Positions 26,738-35,770 of a DNA stretch of 64,000 bases are shown piece after piece. The notes beneath the pieces are model-generated. The model saw nothing but the letters and a program-made list of their open reading frames with translations, ran no database searches and was not told where the DNA came from. Position 1 is the stretch's first letter; the number at the start of each line of letters is the position of its first letter. The stretch is taken from the NCBI GenBank assembly GCA_026692665.1, contig JAPLOF010000056.1:44459-108458 (forward strand), written 5' to 3'. Source of the stretch: Planctomycetota bacterium. Lineage in GTDB: Bacteria; Planctomycetota; UBA1135; GCA-002686595. The position numbers and the translations under genes were made by a program.

Positions 26738-28450
26738 ATGGTCCTCGCCGCACTGCTCCTGACCCTGGCTTCCCGCGCGATCCCTTCACCGACGGCGCCC
26801 GGCTTCCTGCCGTTCCCGGCGATCGCCGAGCAGCAGGACGTGGAGTCCCAGTTGGCCCACGCGCGGCGGCGCGAGGCGCGCGGCGACCTGGCCCAGGCGC
26901 GCGAGGCCTGGCTCGGCGTCGCGCCGCGTCTCCCGCTCGGGCCCGAGCGGGACGCGGCCGTCGGAGCCGCGCGTGCCATCGAGGATCGGTTGGCGATCCG
27001 CGAGGAAGTGCGCGCATTCGCCGCCGCGGTGCCGGGCGCCTTCGATGCGCTGGGGCTCGGTCCCGGCGACGAGGACTGGATCGAGTTCGGCGGCGAACGC
27101 ATGCCCTGGGTCGAGGTGGACATCGACGTGTTGCGGCGCGCGGTGAAGATCGCCAAGGGCTCGGCGCGCGCCAAGCGCGGGCTCGTGCAGGAGGCGCTCG
27201 CGCGCGGGACGCCGGCGGAGAAGCGCGCGGCGCTCACCGACCTGGCCCGGATGTTCGAGAAGGGCGAGATGCCGCCCGTCGACGCATTCGCCGCGGTCGC
27301 GCGCGCACGGGGGGAGGACCTGCCGGCCGGCGGGTACGTGCTCGTGAAAGGCACCTGGCGGCGTACGGCCGACGAGGCCCGCGCGGCGGAGTCCGCGGCG
27401 CTCGAGGAGGCCGCTCTCACGTTCGAGGACGCCGAACCGAAGTCGCGCGACGCCGCGCTCGCCAAACTCGAGGCGCGCGGACCGGAAGGCGTCGCGCGCG
27501 CGGCCCAGGTGCTCGGAGGGCGCTGGAAGGGTGCGCTCGCCGCGCTGCAACGCGGGACCGTCCTGGAACAGCTCGAGCACGTCGCCGCCCAGCGCACGGA
27601 CCTCGACCAGAGGCGCGCCGCCGCGCTGAAGCTGATCTTCGACGAGGAGCGCTACTTCTATCCCTACAACCCGCCCGAGTGCCCACCCGAGCGCGCGAAG
27701 CTCTACGCCGGAGTGCAGCAGGAAGTCGACGGTCTCGTCGAGGCCGTGCGCGAGACGTGGCGCGCGCCGAAACGTGCCCGCCTGTCCAGCGCGTTCCGAG
27801 CGGGGCTCGAAGAGATCGCCTGGAGCCGCGGCGCCCAGGCCGCGCGCAAGCTCGCGTTCGCCTGGGATGCGGGACTTCCGGCCTGGATCGAGGCGATCGA
27901 TCCATCGCGCGACGTCGTCGATCTCACGTCCTTCGCGCTGGACGCGCGCGAAGCGGCCGACCTGGCGCGCGACAGGGCCGTGATCGCGTTCAACGAGGCG
28001 GCCTGGAAGCGTGCCGGCACCGACGGTGTCGGCGCCCCGAACGCCGAAGAGCGCCGCCAGGTCGAGATCACGAACGCCTACCGCGCGATGTTGGGCCGCC
28101 GCGTCCTGGCCTGGAACCCGAAGATCCAGGCCGCGGCGCAGAAGCACGCCGACTACATGTCGCTGACCGGCGATTTCGGCCACTTCGAGCCCGACCCGGC
28201 GCGCCATGCGCCCGAGGACCGGCTGAAGGCCGAGGGCTACGCGCTGGGCGGTTCCGAGAACTGTCACGCGGGCGATTCGGGCGCGGAGGGAGCGCACGTC
28301 GGCTGGACGCACTCGAGCGGGCACCATCGCAACCTGCTCATCGCGACGCACCGCGAGATGGCCAGCGGCATCGCCGGCCCGTACTGGTGCCAGAACTTCG
28401 GCGCGGGCCGCGAGTTCGAGGCGCAGCTCGAGCTCAAGCCCGCGCGCTGA
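26738..28450 (+). CDS. secreted protein with C-terminal CAP/SCP domain
   Basis: A 570-residue exported protein with a hydrophobic N-terminus (residues 1-25). A long helical middle (30-430) has WVEVDIDVLRRAVKIAKG and KGTWRR-like segments. The C-terminal CAP domain starts near residue 446 with NAYRAMLGRRVLAWNPKIQ, and shows HADYMSLTGDFGH, SENC, GWTHSSGHHRNLL and YWCQNFG. The histidines and glutamate of the CAP pocket are present. Bacterial CAP proteins are usually extracytoplasmic with unclear activity. The last 17 bp overlap the convergent glycosyltransferase gene. Confidence 0.88.
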   Translation: MVLAALLLTLASRAIPSPTAPGFLPFPAIAEQQDVESQLAHARRREARGDLAQAREAWLGVAPRLPLGPERDAAVGAARAIEDRLAIREEVRAFAAAVPGAFDALGLGPGDEDWIEFGGERMPWVEVDIDVLRRAVKIAKGSARAKRGLVQEALARGTPAEKRAALTDLARMFEKGEMPPVDAFAAVARARGEDLPAGGYVLVKGTWRRTADEARAAESAALEEAALTFEDAEPKSRDAALAKLEARGPEGVARAAQVLGGRWKGALAALQRGTVLEQLEHVAAQRTDLDQRRAAALKLIFDEERYFYPYNPPECPPERAKLYAGVQQEVDGLVEAVRETWRAPKRARLSSAFRAGLEEIAWSRGAQAARKLAFAWDAGLPAWIEAIDPSRDVVDLTSFALDAREAADLARDRAVIAFNEAAWKRAGTDGVGAPNAEERRQVEITNAYRAMLGRRVLAWNPKIQAAAQKHADYMSLTGDFGHFEPDPARHAPEDRLKAEGYALGGSENCHAGDSGAEGAHVGWTHSSGHHRNLLIATHREMASGIAGPYWCQNFGAGREFEAQLELKPAR

Positions 28451-29639
28451 AGCCGCAGATACGGCGCGCGCGCAGCTCCGCCAGCGGGTAGAGCGTGCCG
28501 CGCCAGACGACGCCGCCGCGGCGCAGCGTGGTCCACATCGAGCGCGCGACCGCCACGAGCAGGATCGGCGCGCCCAGCGGCGCGAACGCGGCGAACAGCG
28601 GGTTCTCGCCGTCGCGCGCCGCGCCGACGGCGGCCGGGATCGCGAACGCGGCCCACGCGAGGCCGGCGAACAAGCCGAACGGTCCGCCGTGCGCGAACCC
28701 GATCGGTCCCGCGAGCCACAGCGCCGCTCCGAGGCCGAGGAACGCCAGCGTCGCGACCACGTCGAAGCCGAAGAACGCGAACTGGTTCTTCTCGAGCAGC
28801 CGCAGGATCTCGCCCGCGCTGCGGCCCCACGCGGCGCGGATCTCGCGTCCGCCCAGGAAGCCGCGCGTGCGGAATCCGCCGCGACGCAGCAGCAGGCCGA
28901 GCTTCATGTCGTCCACGACCTCGTACGCGAGGCGCGTGTGGCCCCCGATGGCGCGCCACGCGCGAGCTTCGACCAGGTTGAACGCGCCGATTCCGGCCCA
29001 GCCGTAGCGCTCGTCGCGGTTCGCGCGCGCGAGGGGGCCGATCAGCCCCAGTGCGAAGGTCGCGACGGCCGCGCGGGCGGCCAGCGTCGGGCGTTCGATG
29101 CCGGGCGTGAGGACGACGTGTTCGACGCGCTCCTCGGCGCCCGCCGCGATCGCCCGCGCGAGGACTTCGGGTGTCATGTGGATGTCCCCGTCGGTGAAGA
29201 GGATCCAATCGCCGCTCGCGCGCTCGCCGCCGCGCTGGCAGGCGTGCGGCTTGCCCAGCCAGCCCTCCGGCAGTGCGTCGACGCGCACGAGTTCCACGCG
29301 CGGGTCGGTGGCCGCGATGCGCGCGACGATCGCTCCGGTCGCGTCAGTGGAGCGGTCGTCCACCACGATCACCTGGAGGTCCACATCCCGCGAGCTCAAG
29401 AGACCGCGTACGGTGCCCTCGATGCGTTCGGCCTCGTCGCGGGCGGGCACGATCGCCGTGACTCGCGGGCGCAGCCCGGGGCGCGCCGCGGGCAGAGGCG
29501 GCACGGCGAAGACGTCGCGCAGGAGCGAGAGGTCGGCCAGGAGCCAACCACCGCCGGCCAGCGCGAAGACGGCGTCCAGGGCGGCGGAGTTCTCCACCCC
29601 GGCATCGTCGCGCCCCGGATCCGCGGGTACAACGCTCAC
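28434..29639 (-). CDS. family 2 glycosyltransferase, HpnB-like
   Basis: A membrane glycosyltransferase of 401 residues. The GT-A fold shows VTAIVPARDEAERI, the acidic pair VVDDRSTDAT (Asp94, Asp95), the motif LPEGWLGKPHACQRG, and the metal-binding DGD at 150-152, followed by C-terminal helices. GWLGK after LPEG, together with the N-terminal helix and the multiple C-terminal helices, fits the HpnB group of hopanoid-associated transferases, but no hopanoid cyclase gene is in the window. The GTG at 29639 gives an N-terminal helix; a later GTG is possible. It overlaps the CAP gene by 17 bp tail to tail and diverges from the TPR protein gene. Confidence 0.85.
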   Translation of the reverse strand: MSVVPADPGRDDAGVENSAALDAVFALAGGGWLLADLSLLRDVFAVPPLPAARPGLRPRVTAIVPARDEAERIEGTVRGLLSSRDVDLQVIVVDDRSTDATGAIVARIAATDPRVELVRVDALPEGWLGKPHACQRGGERASGDWILFTDGDIHMTPEVLARAIAAGAEERVEHVVLTPGIERPTLAARAAVATFALGLIGPLARANRDERYGWAGIGAFNLVEARAWRAIGGHTRLAYEVVDDMKLGLLLRRGGFRTRGFLGGREIRAAWGRSAGEILRLLEKNQFAFFGFDVVATLAFLGLGAALWLAGPIGFAHGGPFGLFAGLAWAAFAIPAAVGAARDGENPLFAAFAPLGAPILLVAVARSMWTTLRRGGVVWRGTLYPLAELRARRICGFSARA

Positions 29640-29710
29640 GCCGGGTGACCCGCGGCGTGCTTCGCGCTACGCAGGTCTCCTCCGCGCCCCAAGGTCGCAC
29701 GGATCCGCGC

Positions 29711-32440
29711 ATGCTGAGCCACATCCTCTCCTTCGCCGCATTCCTCCTGCCGCAGGAGGAGGGGCCGCTCGTCGCTCCGGACCAGATCGCCTGGCAGCGC
29801 AACATCGAGGACGCGCGCGCGATCGCCGCGGCGGAGCATCGGCCCCTCTTCGTCGCGATCAACGTGGACGGGGAGTCCGGCTCGGACCGGATCGTGAACG
29901 AGGAGTACCGCGATCCCGCGTTCGTCGCCTGGACGCGGCACTTCGTGTGCGCGATCGGGCACCCGTCACGGCACACGCCGCGCGATCACGACGACCGCGG
30001 CCGGCGCATCCCGTGCCCGCGCCTCGGCTCCGTGACCTGCGGGGAGCACATGGCGCTCGAGCCGGCGATCTTCGACGCGTACCTGGGCGGCGAGCGCGTC
30101 TCGCCGCGGCATGCCCTGATCCTCCCTGACGGCACCAAGGCCTTCGATCTCTCCTATCTCTTCGACATGACGGCGCTCGACGAGGCGGTCGAGAAGGCGG
30201 CGGCGACGGCGCCTCCGGATCCGACGCGCGACGCGTGGTTCGCCAAGCACGCCACGGACGACGAGTTCCTGGACGCGCTGGCCGGAGCCCGGACTTCCTG
30301 GCAGCGCGAGGTGTTCGAGCTGTTCTGGCGCCAGGAATCCACGCCGGAGACCGCCGCGGTTCTCGTTCGAGCGATCGGACGGACGGGCGATGCCGGATCG
30401 ATCGAGGCGCTGCGCCTAGCGCTGCAGGGTGCTTCCGCCCCGCCGAGCGATCTTCTGGCCGGCATCGCGGGCGCGGCCCGAGCGCGCGGCTTTGCGCCGG
30501 ACCTGGCTGTCGCCCTGCGCGGCGTGCTCTCGGGAGCCGGGCGCTACCCGGGCCAACCCTCACTCGGCTCGGATCGGCACCTGCTCCCGGTTCTCGCGCG
30601 GACCGCCGGAACGGATCGCTCCCAGCGCTCGCTCGTCGTCGCCCACGCCGCCCTCGCCGATGCGTCCGACCGGGCCGCAGCCCTCGAGGCGCTCGAGAAC
30701 GTGCTCTCTCCCGCGGACAAGGAGCGCGTCACGGCGGCGATCGGAGCCGCGGGCGGTCCCGTCGACCTGGAGGACCTGCTGCGCCTCGGGGCCGAGCTGC
30801 ATGCGGCCGTTCCCGCGAGCCCGCCGATCCCGCTCGAGCCGGCGCGCACGATGGACGAGCTCGTCGCGGAGCTGGAGGCCTCGGAGCGCGCGCTCGCGGG
30901 GAACGAAGCGGATCCCCGCGCTGCCCGTCGGTTCGGCCTGGCCAACCTGAAGCTCGCGCAGGCGCGCAGCGCGGAATCGGGTCCCGATGTCGGCCTCCTG
31001 CTGCAGGACGCGGACACCTGGCTCGCGCGTGCGGCCGCCGCGCTGCCCGACGACGATCTCCTCGCGCTCGAGCGCGCGCGCACGGCCTATCTCCTCTCGC
31101 GCTTCGACGAACAGGGCCGCATCGCTGGCGAGGTCCTGGCGCGAGTCCGCGCACGCAGCACGCCGAGCGCGGCGGCGCGAGCCGTGCTCGAGCGCTGGCC
31201 CGCGTGGGGGAGCGGATCGCCCTCCGGTTTCGCGGAAGCCGAGCGCGCCGCAGCGCTCGCCGCCGACGACACCGCGACCGAGGCGCTGCGCTGGCTCGGC
31301 GACGCGGAGGGCCGCCGCATCGGCGCGGACTCCGACGATCCGGCGCGCGAAGCGGCCGGCTTCGTGCGCGGCGCGCGCGCGCTCGCGACCGCCTGCGCGA
31401 GCCTCGAAGCGAAGGACGTCGACTTCCAGAGCCTGGCCTCCTACCTGCGGGCGATCGGATCGACGCGACCGTCGTTGGCGACGCTGCGCGTCGGTCTGGA
31501 GCGCTTTCCGGAATCGGCGATCCTGCGTGATCTCGTGCGCGAGGTGCTCGTGCAGTGCGGACGGCCCGACGTGCTGGTCGAGATTTCGGATTGGCTCGCG
31601 GGCCGGAATCCGGAGTCCGGCGCGTGTGCCTGGTACGCGGGTTATGCGCACGTCCTCGCGGCGGAGTGGGCGCGGCGCGGCGAGGACCACGAGCAGGCCC
31701 TCTCCGCCTACGGATCCGCGCGGGAGCGGTTCCAACGCAGCATCGAACTGCAGCCCGGTTTCGCGGATTCGGCCGGGCACTACCTGGCGGCGTGCGAGCT
31801 CGGCCGCGGCTTCGCCTACCGTGGCGCCGGTCGCCGGCAGGACGCCGCCGACGCGCTCGCGCGCGCTCTCGAGCAGCGTTCCGCGATCGGCGACGCGCGC
31901 GACGGGCTCGATCGCGAGGCCCTCGACCTCGTCGACAGCGTCCTCGAGTGGACCGCGGCCGGACCGAGCCCCGTGAACACGACCGCGTTCGCCGACGCGT
32001 TGTCGCGCGCGGTGCCCGGCGAGACACGCTGGCTCCTGGCGGTCAGCGACGCGGCGCTGCGCGAAGGTCTGCGCGCCGACGGGCGCGTGCGCACCCGGAT
32101 CCCCGTCCCCGCGGCCCTGCGCGTCCCCGGCGGACCGGACACGGCTCTGGAGCCCGCCGCGATCGGCGACCGTTGGCTCGCCGACTCGATCGACGTCGCG
32201 CGGCGCGCCCAGACCGTGGCCGATGACACGACGACGCGCCGGTACCTGGCGCAGACCCTGACGATCCAGGCCGAGCGCGATCTCGTGCGCGGCCGCGATG
32301 CCGAAGCCGAGCCTCTGCTCACGGAGGCGGCGCAACTCCTCGCGGAGCCCGCGCAGGTGGGCGAGAGTGTCGTCGACATCGCGCGCAGGTTGCGGGAGCG
32401 GCTGGGCGATGCGCGTCCCGTCGCACGTCCCGGGCGCTGA
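29711..32440 (+). CDS. secreted thioredoxin-fold / TPR-type repeat protein
   Basis: A 909-residue protein with a short hydrophobic N-terminus (HILSFAAFLLPQ). Residues about 20-170 resemble the thioredoxin-like domain of planctomycete secreted proteins (IAWQRNIEDARAIAAAEHRPLFVAINVDGE), but there is no CxxC pair, so redox catalysis is unlikely. The rest is alpha-helical and Ala-rich with TPR-like repeats. The ATG at 29711 is preferred because the hydrophobic segment follows it. It diverges from the glycosyltransferase gene across 71 bp. The role is unknown. Confidence 0.72.
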   Translation: MLSHILSFAAFLLPQEEGPLVAPDQIAWQRNIEDARAIAAAEHRPLFVAINVDGESGSDRIVNEEYRDPAFVAWTRHFVCAIGHPSRHTPRDHDDRGRRIPCPRLGSVTCGEHMALEPAIFDAYLGGERVSPRHALILPDGTKAFDLSYLFDMTALDEAVEKAAATAPPDPTRDAWFAKHATDDEFLDALAGARTSWQREVFELFWRQESTPETAAVLVRAIGRTGDAGSIEALRLALQGASAPPSDLLAGIAGAARARGFAPDLAVALRGVLSGAGRYPGQPSLGSDRHLLPVLARTAGTDRSQRSLVVAHAALADASDRAAALEALENVLSPADKERVTAAIGAAGGPVDLEDLLRLGAELHAAVPASPPIPLEPARTMDELVAELEASERALAGNEADPRAARRFGLANLKLAQARSAESGPDVGLLLQDADTWLARAAAALPDDDLLALERARTAYLLSRFDEQGRIAGEVLARVRARSTPSAAARAVLERWPAWGSGSPSGFAEAERAAALAADDTATEALRWLGDAEGRRIGADSDDPAREAAGFVRGARALATACASLEAKDVDFQSLASYLRAIGSTRPSLATLRVGLERFPESAILRDLVREVLVQCGRPDVLVEISDWLAGRNPESGACAWYAGYAHVLAAEWARRGEDHEQALSAYGSARERFQRSIELQPGFADSAGHYLAACELGRGFAYRGAGRRQDAADALARALEQRSAIGDARDGLDREALDLVDSVLEWTAAGPSPVNTTAFADALSRAVPGETRWLLAVSDAALREGLRADGRVRTRIPVPAALRVPGGPDTALEPAAIGDRWLADSIDVARRAQTVADDTTTRRYLAQTLTIQAERDLVRGRDAEAEPLLTEAAQLLAEPAQVGESVVDIARRLRERLGDARPVARPGR

Positions 32441-32500
32441 TCCAGGGCTCGAACCCGGCGTTCGCCGCGGCGATTCCGCCCGCGCGCGGAGCCGCGCTTC

Positions 32501-32514
32501 CGTGATCGATCACG
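32501..32514. repeat. perfect 14-bp palindrome between convergent genes
   Basis: CGTGATCGATCACG lies across the stop codon of the PhoR-like sensor gene. GCCGCG (32491-32496) and CGCGGC (32513-32518) flank it as a second inverted pair. It may act as a terminator hairpin for the convergent genes or be a protein site. Confidence 0.35.
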
Positions 32515-33142
32515 CGGCTTTGCGGCGTGGATCCAAGCTCGCTCGAGCGTCGACCGGGCTGTCTTGGGCCAGGGGCGCGCGCGGCAGGAGCCTCCCGGCC
32601 ACGAGCCCGAGCCCGAGTGCCGCAGCCGTCGCCGTCGCGAGGAGCGCTTCCAGCCCCACGAGGACCCCGTCGATCTCGCTCGTCTCGGTGGCGACGCGGA
32701 TGGTGCCGATCCGCTGGCCGTCGAGTTCGACCGAACGCGCGACGTAGAGCGTCTCCTTGCCGGTCAGGGCGCTCTGGCGCCTAGCGGTCGAAGCACGACC
32801 GGCTGCGGATGCGCGCACTTCGGGGCGGTCGCTCATGTTCGGGAGCGGACCGGGCACTTCGCTGTCGGCGAGCGCCTCGCCGTTCGGATCGATCAGCGTG
32901 ATGCGCAGGCCGGTCGTCGAACTCAGGTCGCGGAGCCGCGACAGGAAGGACTCCCGCGAAGCCACGTCGGACAGCGCTTCCCGGGCCGGCAGGGTCAGGA
33001 CCTCGGCCGCGGCCGACAGCCGGCGCTCGACGAACTCCCTGCGCTCGAGGGACAGCCGCTGCTCCGCGAGGACGAAGGCGGCCACCCCGACTCCTGCGAG
33101 CAGGCTCAGGGAGAACCAGGGGGGACGTCGTTCCGGGCTCAT
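32510..33142 (-). CDS. stand-alone PhoR-type sensor domain protein
   Basis: A 210-residue membrane protein with helices at about 10-27 and 161-185 around one extracytoplasmic domain. The domain matches the sensor part of the PhoR kinase encoded 0.8 kb upstream. By eye about half of some 90 aligned positions are identical, including RLRDL, GLRITLI, DSEV, DRPEV, TGKET and GTIRVA (this protein 65-153, PhoR 67-156). There is no HAMP, histidine kinase or ATPase part after the second helix, only about 25 basic residues. It ends the cluster phoB-phoR-phoU and is separated from phoU by 83 nt. It may have arisen by duplication and truncation, or may bind PhoR to tune it. The ATG at 33142 is chosen over an upstream in-frame start at 33169. 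Confidence 0.75.
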   Translation of the reverse strand: MSPERRPPWFSLSLLAGVGVAAFVLAEQRLSLERREFVERRLSAAAEVLTLPAREALSDVASRESFLSRLRDLSSTTGLRITLIDPNGEALADSEVPGPLPNMSDRPEVRASAAGRASTARRQSALTGKETLYVARSVELDGQRIGTIRVATETSEIDGVLVGLEALLATATAAALGLGLVAGRLLPRAPLAQDSPVDARASLDPRRKAA

Positions 33143-33225
33143 GATCGGGGACCGTTCGGTCCGGCGCACCCGGGGTTATCGGCGGGCCGCCCATCCCGCT
33201 GAAGCCGGGCGTTCTCCGGACCCCG

Positions 33226-33957
33226 TCATCCGCCTTTGCGCGCCGTCGGGACGATCGTGTCGTCTCCCGGAAGCGGGCGGCCGCCGAGCGCCTCGGAGAA
33301 CTCGATCATGTGGTGGCGGACGATCCGGCCCTGCACGACGAAGATCACGTCCTCCGCGATGTTCGTCGCGTGGTCGGCCAGCCGCTCCAGGTTGCGCAGC
33401 GCGCCCACGAGGTGCATGACGTCGCCGATGCGGCCCGGGTGCTCGCGCATGAACTGGATGGCCTCGCCGATCAACTCGCGGTACAGGCGGTCGGCTTCGA
33501 CATCCGATTGCCAGACCCGCAGAGCGAGCTGCGCATCGCGGCGGATCAGGGCGTCCAAGGATTCGCGCGTCATGCGCTTCGCGACCGCGGCCAGACGGGT
33601 CACGTCGGGTCGGAAGGGCAGCGGAGGGACCTCGGCCAGGACCTCGGCGCGCTCGGCGATGTTCACGGCCAGGTCGGCCATGCGCTCGAGGTCCGAGTTG
33701 ATCTTCATGATGCCGCAGATGTAGCGCAGGTCGCGCGCGACCGGCTGGCGCATCGCGAGCACCTCGAGGCACTTCTCCTCGACCTCGTTCTCCAGGTTGT
33801 CGACCACCCCGTCGCCCTCGATGACCTCGCGCGCGAGCTTCGCGTCGCGGTCCAGGAGCGCCACGAGCGAGCGGTCCACGGCGCTCTCGACGAGGCCCCC
33901 AATGTGCAGGATCCGCTTCGTGATCTCGGTCAGGTCTTCTTGCGTCTGCTTCGACAT
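33226..33957 (-). CDS. phoU: PhoU phosphate regulatory protein
   Basis: A 243-residue helical protein made of two PhoU three-helix repeats. The metal-binding signatures DLRYICGIMKINSDLERMADLAVNIAERA and the second-repeat version RNLERLADHATNIAEDV are intact. PhoU keeps the PhoR kinase in the off state when phosphate is plentiful and normally contacts the Pst transporter. No pst gene is in this window. The start is 3 nt after the phoR stop, so it is co-translated with the kinase. Confidence 0.95.
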   Translation of the reverse strand: MSKQTQEDLTEITKRILHIGGLVESAVDRSLVALLDRDAKLAREVIEGDGVVDNLENEVEEKCLEVLAMRQPVARDLRYICGIMKINSDLERMADLAVNIAERAEVLAEVPPLPFRPDVTRLAAVAKRMTRESLDALIRRDAQLALRVWQSDVEADRLYRELIGEAIQFMREHPGRIGDVMHLVGALRNLERLADHATNIAEDVIFVVQGRIVRHHMIEFSEALGGRPLPGDDTIVPTARKGG

Positions 33958-33960
33958 GTC

Positions 33961-35760
33961 TCAGCTGTTCTTGGGGACTTCCGGGATGCGGGGAAGCGCG
34001 ACGGTGAAGTTCGTGCCCTGACCCTCCTCGCTCTTGACGGATACGGTACCGCCGTGGGCCCGCACGACGTGCTTCACGATCGCGAGACCCAGCCCGGTTC
34101 CGCCCATGTCCCGCGAACGCGAGCGATCGACGCGGTAGAAGCGTTCGAAGATCCGCGGCAGGGAAGCGGCCGGGATGCCCATCCCCGAGTCCTCGACGTC
34201 GACCAGGACCTCCTTCGGGGTCAACCGGACGCGCGCGATGACCCTCCCGCCCTTGGGGGTGTACTTGATCGCGTTCTCGAGCAGGTTCGTGAAGACCTGC
34301 TCCAGGCGCTGGGAGTTCCCGCGCACCCAGGCCGGTGTCGCGAGCGGGCCCGGGAGTTCCAGCCGGACACCCTTCGACTCCGCCGCGCCGGCCAGGGCGC
34401 CGGCCGCCGTGCGCAGCGGGCCATCGGCGCGCACGGGCTCGAGCGGCATGCGGTCGCCCTCGGCCTCGATCGAGGAGAGGTCGAGCAGGTCCGAGACGAT
34501 GGCCTGGAGCCGCGCGGCGTTGCGATTGCCGATGTCGAGGAACCGCGCGCGGATCGCGGCTTCCTGCTCGGGATCGGCGAGCGTCTCGAGCGCGCCCATG
34601 ACGGCGGCGAGTGGCGTGCGCAGCTCGTGGCTCACGTTCGCGACGAAGTCGATGCGCACCTGCTCGAGGCGCCGGATCGCCGTGACGTCCGAGAGGATCG
34701 CGACCGCGCCCGCCATGGGCTTGTCCGCGTCCTCGCTGTTCTCGACGCGCGCGACCGACAGACCCAGCGTGCGCCCGTCCTGGTTCGGAGAGACGGCATC
34801 GCCGTGCCACGCGGACGATCCGCCGAGCACGGCGCGCAGGCCGCGCTCGAGCTCGGGGAAGCGCAGGTGTTCCCACAGCGTGGCGCCCGGCCCGAGCTGC
34901 GCGCTCAATCCCAGGAGACGCGCGGCGGCCTCGTTCATCAACACCACGCGCTCGCGCCCGTCCACGGCGACGACGCCCTCCTGCATGCTGGCGAGGATCG
35001 TCTCGATCTCGGTGCGAGCGCGGCGCATCCCCTCGAGCCGGTCGCGCAGCTCGCGGGACATCGAATTCAGTCCGTTCGCGAGCCGGCGCACTTCGGCGGG
35101 TCCCTCCGAGCGCACGCGCAGGTCGAGGCGGCCGGCGGCGAGCTCGGACGCATCCTGCTCGATGCGCTCCAGGGGCTTCGAGATCCAGCGCGAGATCAGG
35201 AACGACGCTCCGGCGCCAATTCCAAGCGCGAAGAGACCGAAGAGCGCCAGGTTCGTGTGGAAGCGGGACCGCTCGCTGCGCAGAGGCGCGATCTCGGAAG
35301 CCACGCGGATCGTGCCCAGGAAGGCCCCGTCGCCCTCGACTCGGCGCGAGATGTAGAAGGTCTCCTTGCCCGTCGTCGAGCTGCGACGCTCGGCGCTGCC
35401 GGTGCCGAACTGCTGCGCCTCCAGCACTTCCGGCCGGTCGCCGTGGTTCGCCATCGGTCCCGTGACCTCGCTGTCCGAGACCACGGTCCCGTCGACGGCG
35501 ATCAGGGTGATGCGTAGCCCATTCGAACGACCGAGGTCCCTCAGGCGCTGGGCGAAGGGCTCGGCCGGAGCGCGATTCGCCAGGACCTCGGTCGAGTCGC
35601 CGAGGAGCGAATCCGCGGTCTCGGTGAGCTGGTCGCGCAGCGCAACCTGCTGATAGTTCCTGACCTGCACCTCGCCGAACAACGCGGCGCCGACGAGCAG
35701 GACCACGACGAGCCCCGTCAACGCGAGGAAGATGCGGATCGAGATGGAGTCGAAGTTCAA
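33961..35760 (-). CDS. phoR: PhoR sensor histidine kinase
   Basis: A 599-residue sensor kinase. Helices at about 10-28 and 172-190 bracket an extracytoplasmic domain (30-168). HAMP follows (190-245), then PAS (about 250-360, EGVVAVDGRERVVLMNEAAA), the phosphoacceptor FVANVSHELRTPL with His378, and a HATPase domain with N-box and DSGMGIPAA and GTGLGLAIVKH near the end. Many PhoR proteins lack an extracytoplasmic domain this large, and this one is duplicated as a separate gene at 32510-33142. The start is a TTG at 35760. The gene follows phoB by 10 nt. Confidence 0.94.
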   Translation of the reverse strand: MNFDSISIRIFLALTGLVVVLLVGAALFGEVQVRNYQQVALRDQLTETADSLLGDSTEVLANRAPAEPFAQRLRDLGRSNGLRITLIAVDGTVVSDSEVTGPMANHGDRPEVLEAQQFGTGSAERRSSTTGKETFYISRRVEGDGAFLGTIRVASEIAPLRSERSRFHTNLALFGLFALGIGAGASFLISRWISKPLERIEQDASELAAGRLDLRVRSEGPAEVRRLANGLNSMSRELRDRLEGMRRARTEIETILASMQEGVVAVDGRERVVLMNEAAARLLGLSAQLGPGATLWEHLRFPELERGLRAVLGGSSAWHGDAVSPNQDGRTLGLSVARVENSEDADKPMAGAVAILSDVTAIRRLEQVRIDFVANVSHELRTPLAAVMGALETLADPEQEAAIRARFLDIGNRNAARLQAIVSDLLDLSSIEAEGDRMPLEPVRADGPLRTAAGALAGAAESKGVRLELPGPLATPAWVRGNSQRLEQVFTNLLENAIKYTPKGGRVIARVRLTPKEVLVDVEDSGMGIPAASLPRIFERFYRVDRSRSRDMGGTGLGLAIVKHVVRAHGGTVSVKSEEGQGTNFTVALPRIPEVPKNS

Positions 35761-35770
35761 CGGGCTCGGG

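Noticed and set aside
29640..29710. Alternative upstream start for the thioredoxin-fold/TPR protein at 29645
   Set aside because: The residues before 29711 do not look like protein, and the hydrophobic signal begins right after the ATG at 29711.
32443..32459. A T-arm-like sequence (GGTTCGAGCCC on the minus strand) suggesting a tRNA
   Set aside because: No acceptor or anticodon stems pair around it, and the stretch is only the end of a coding gene and a short gap.
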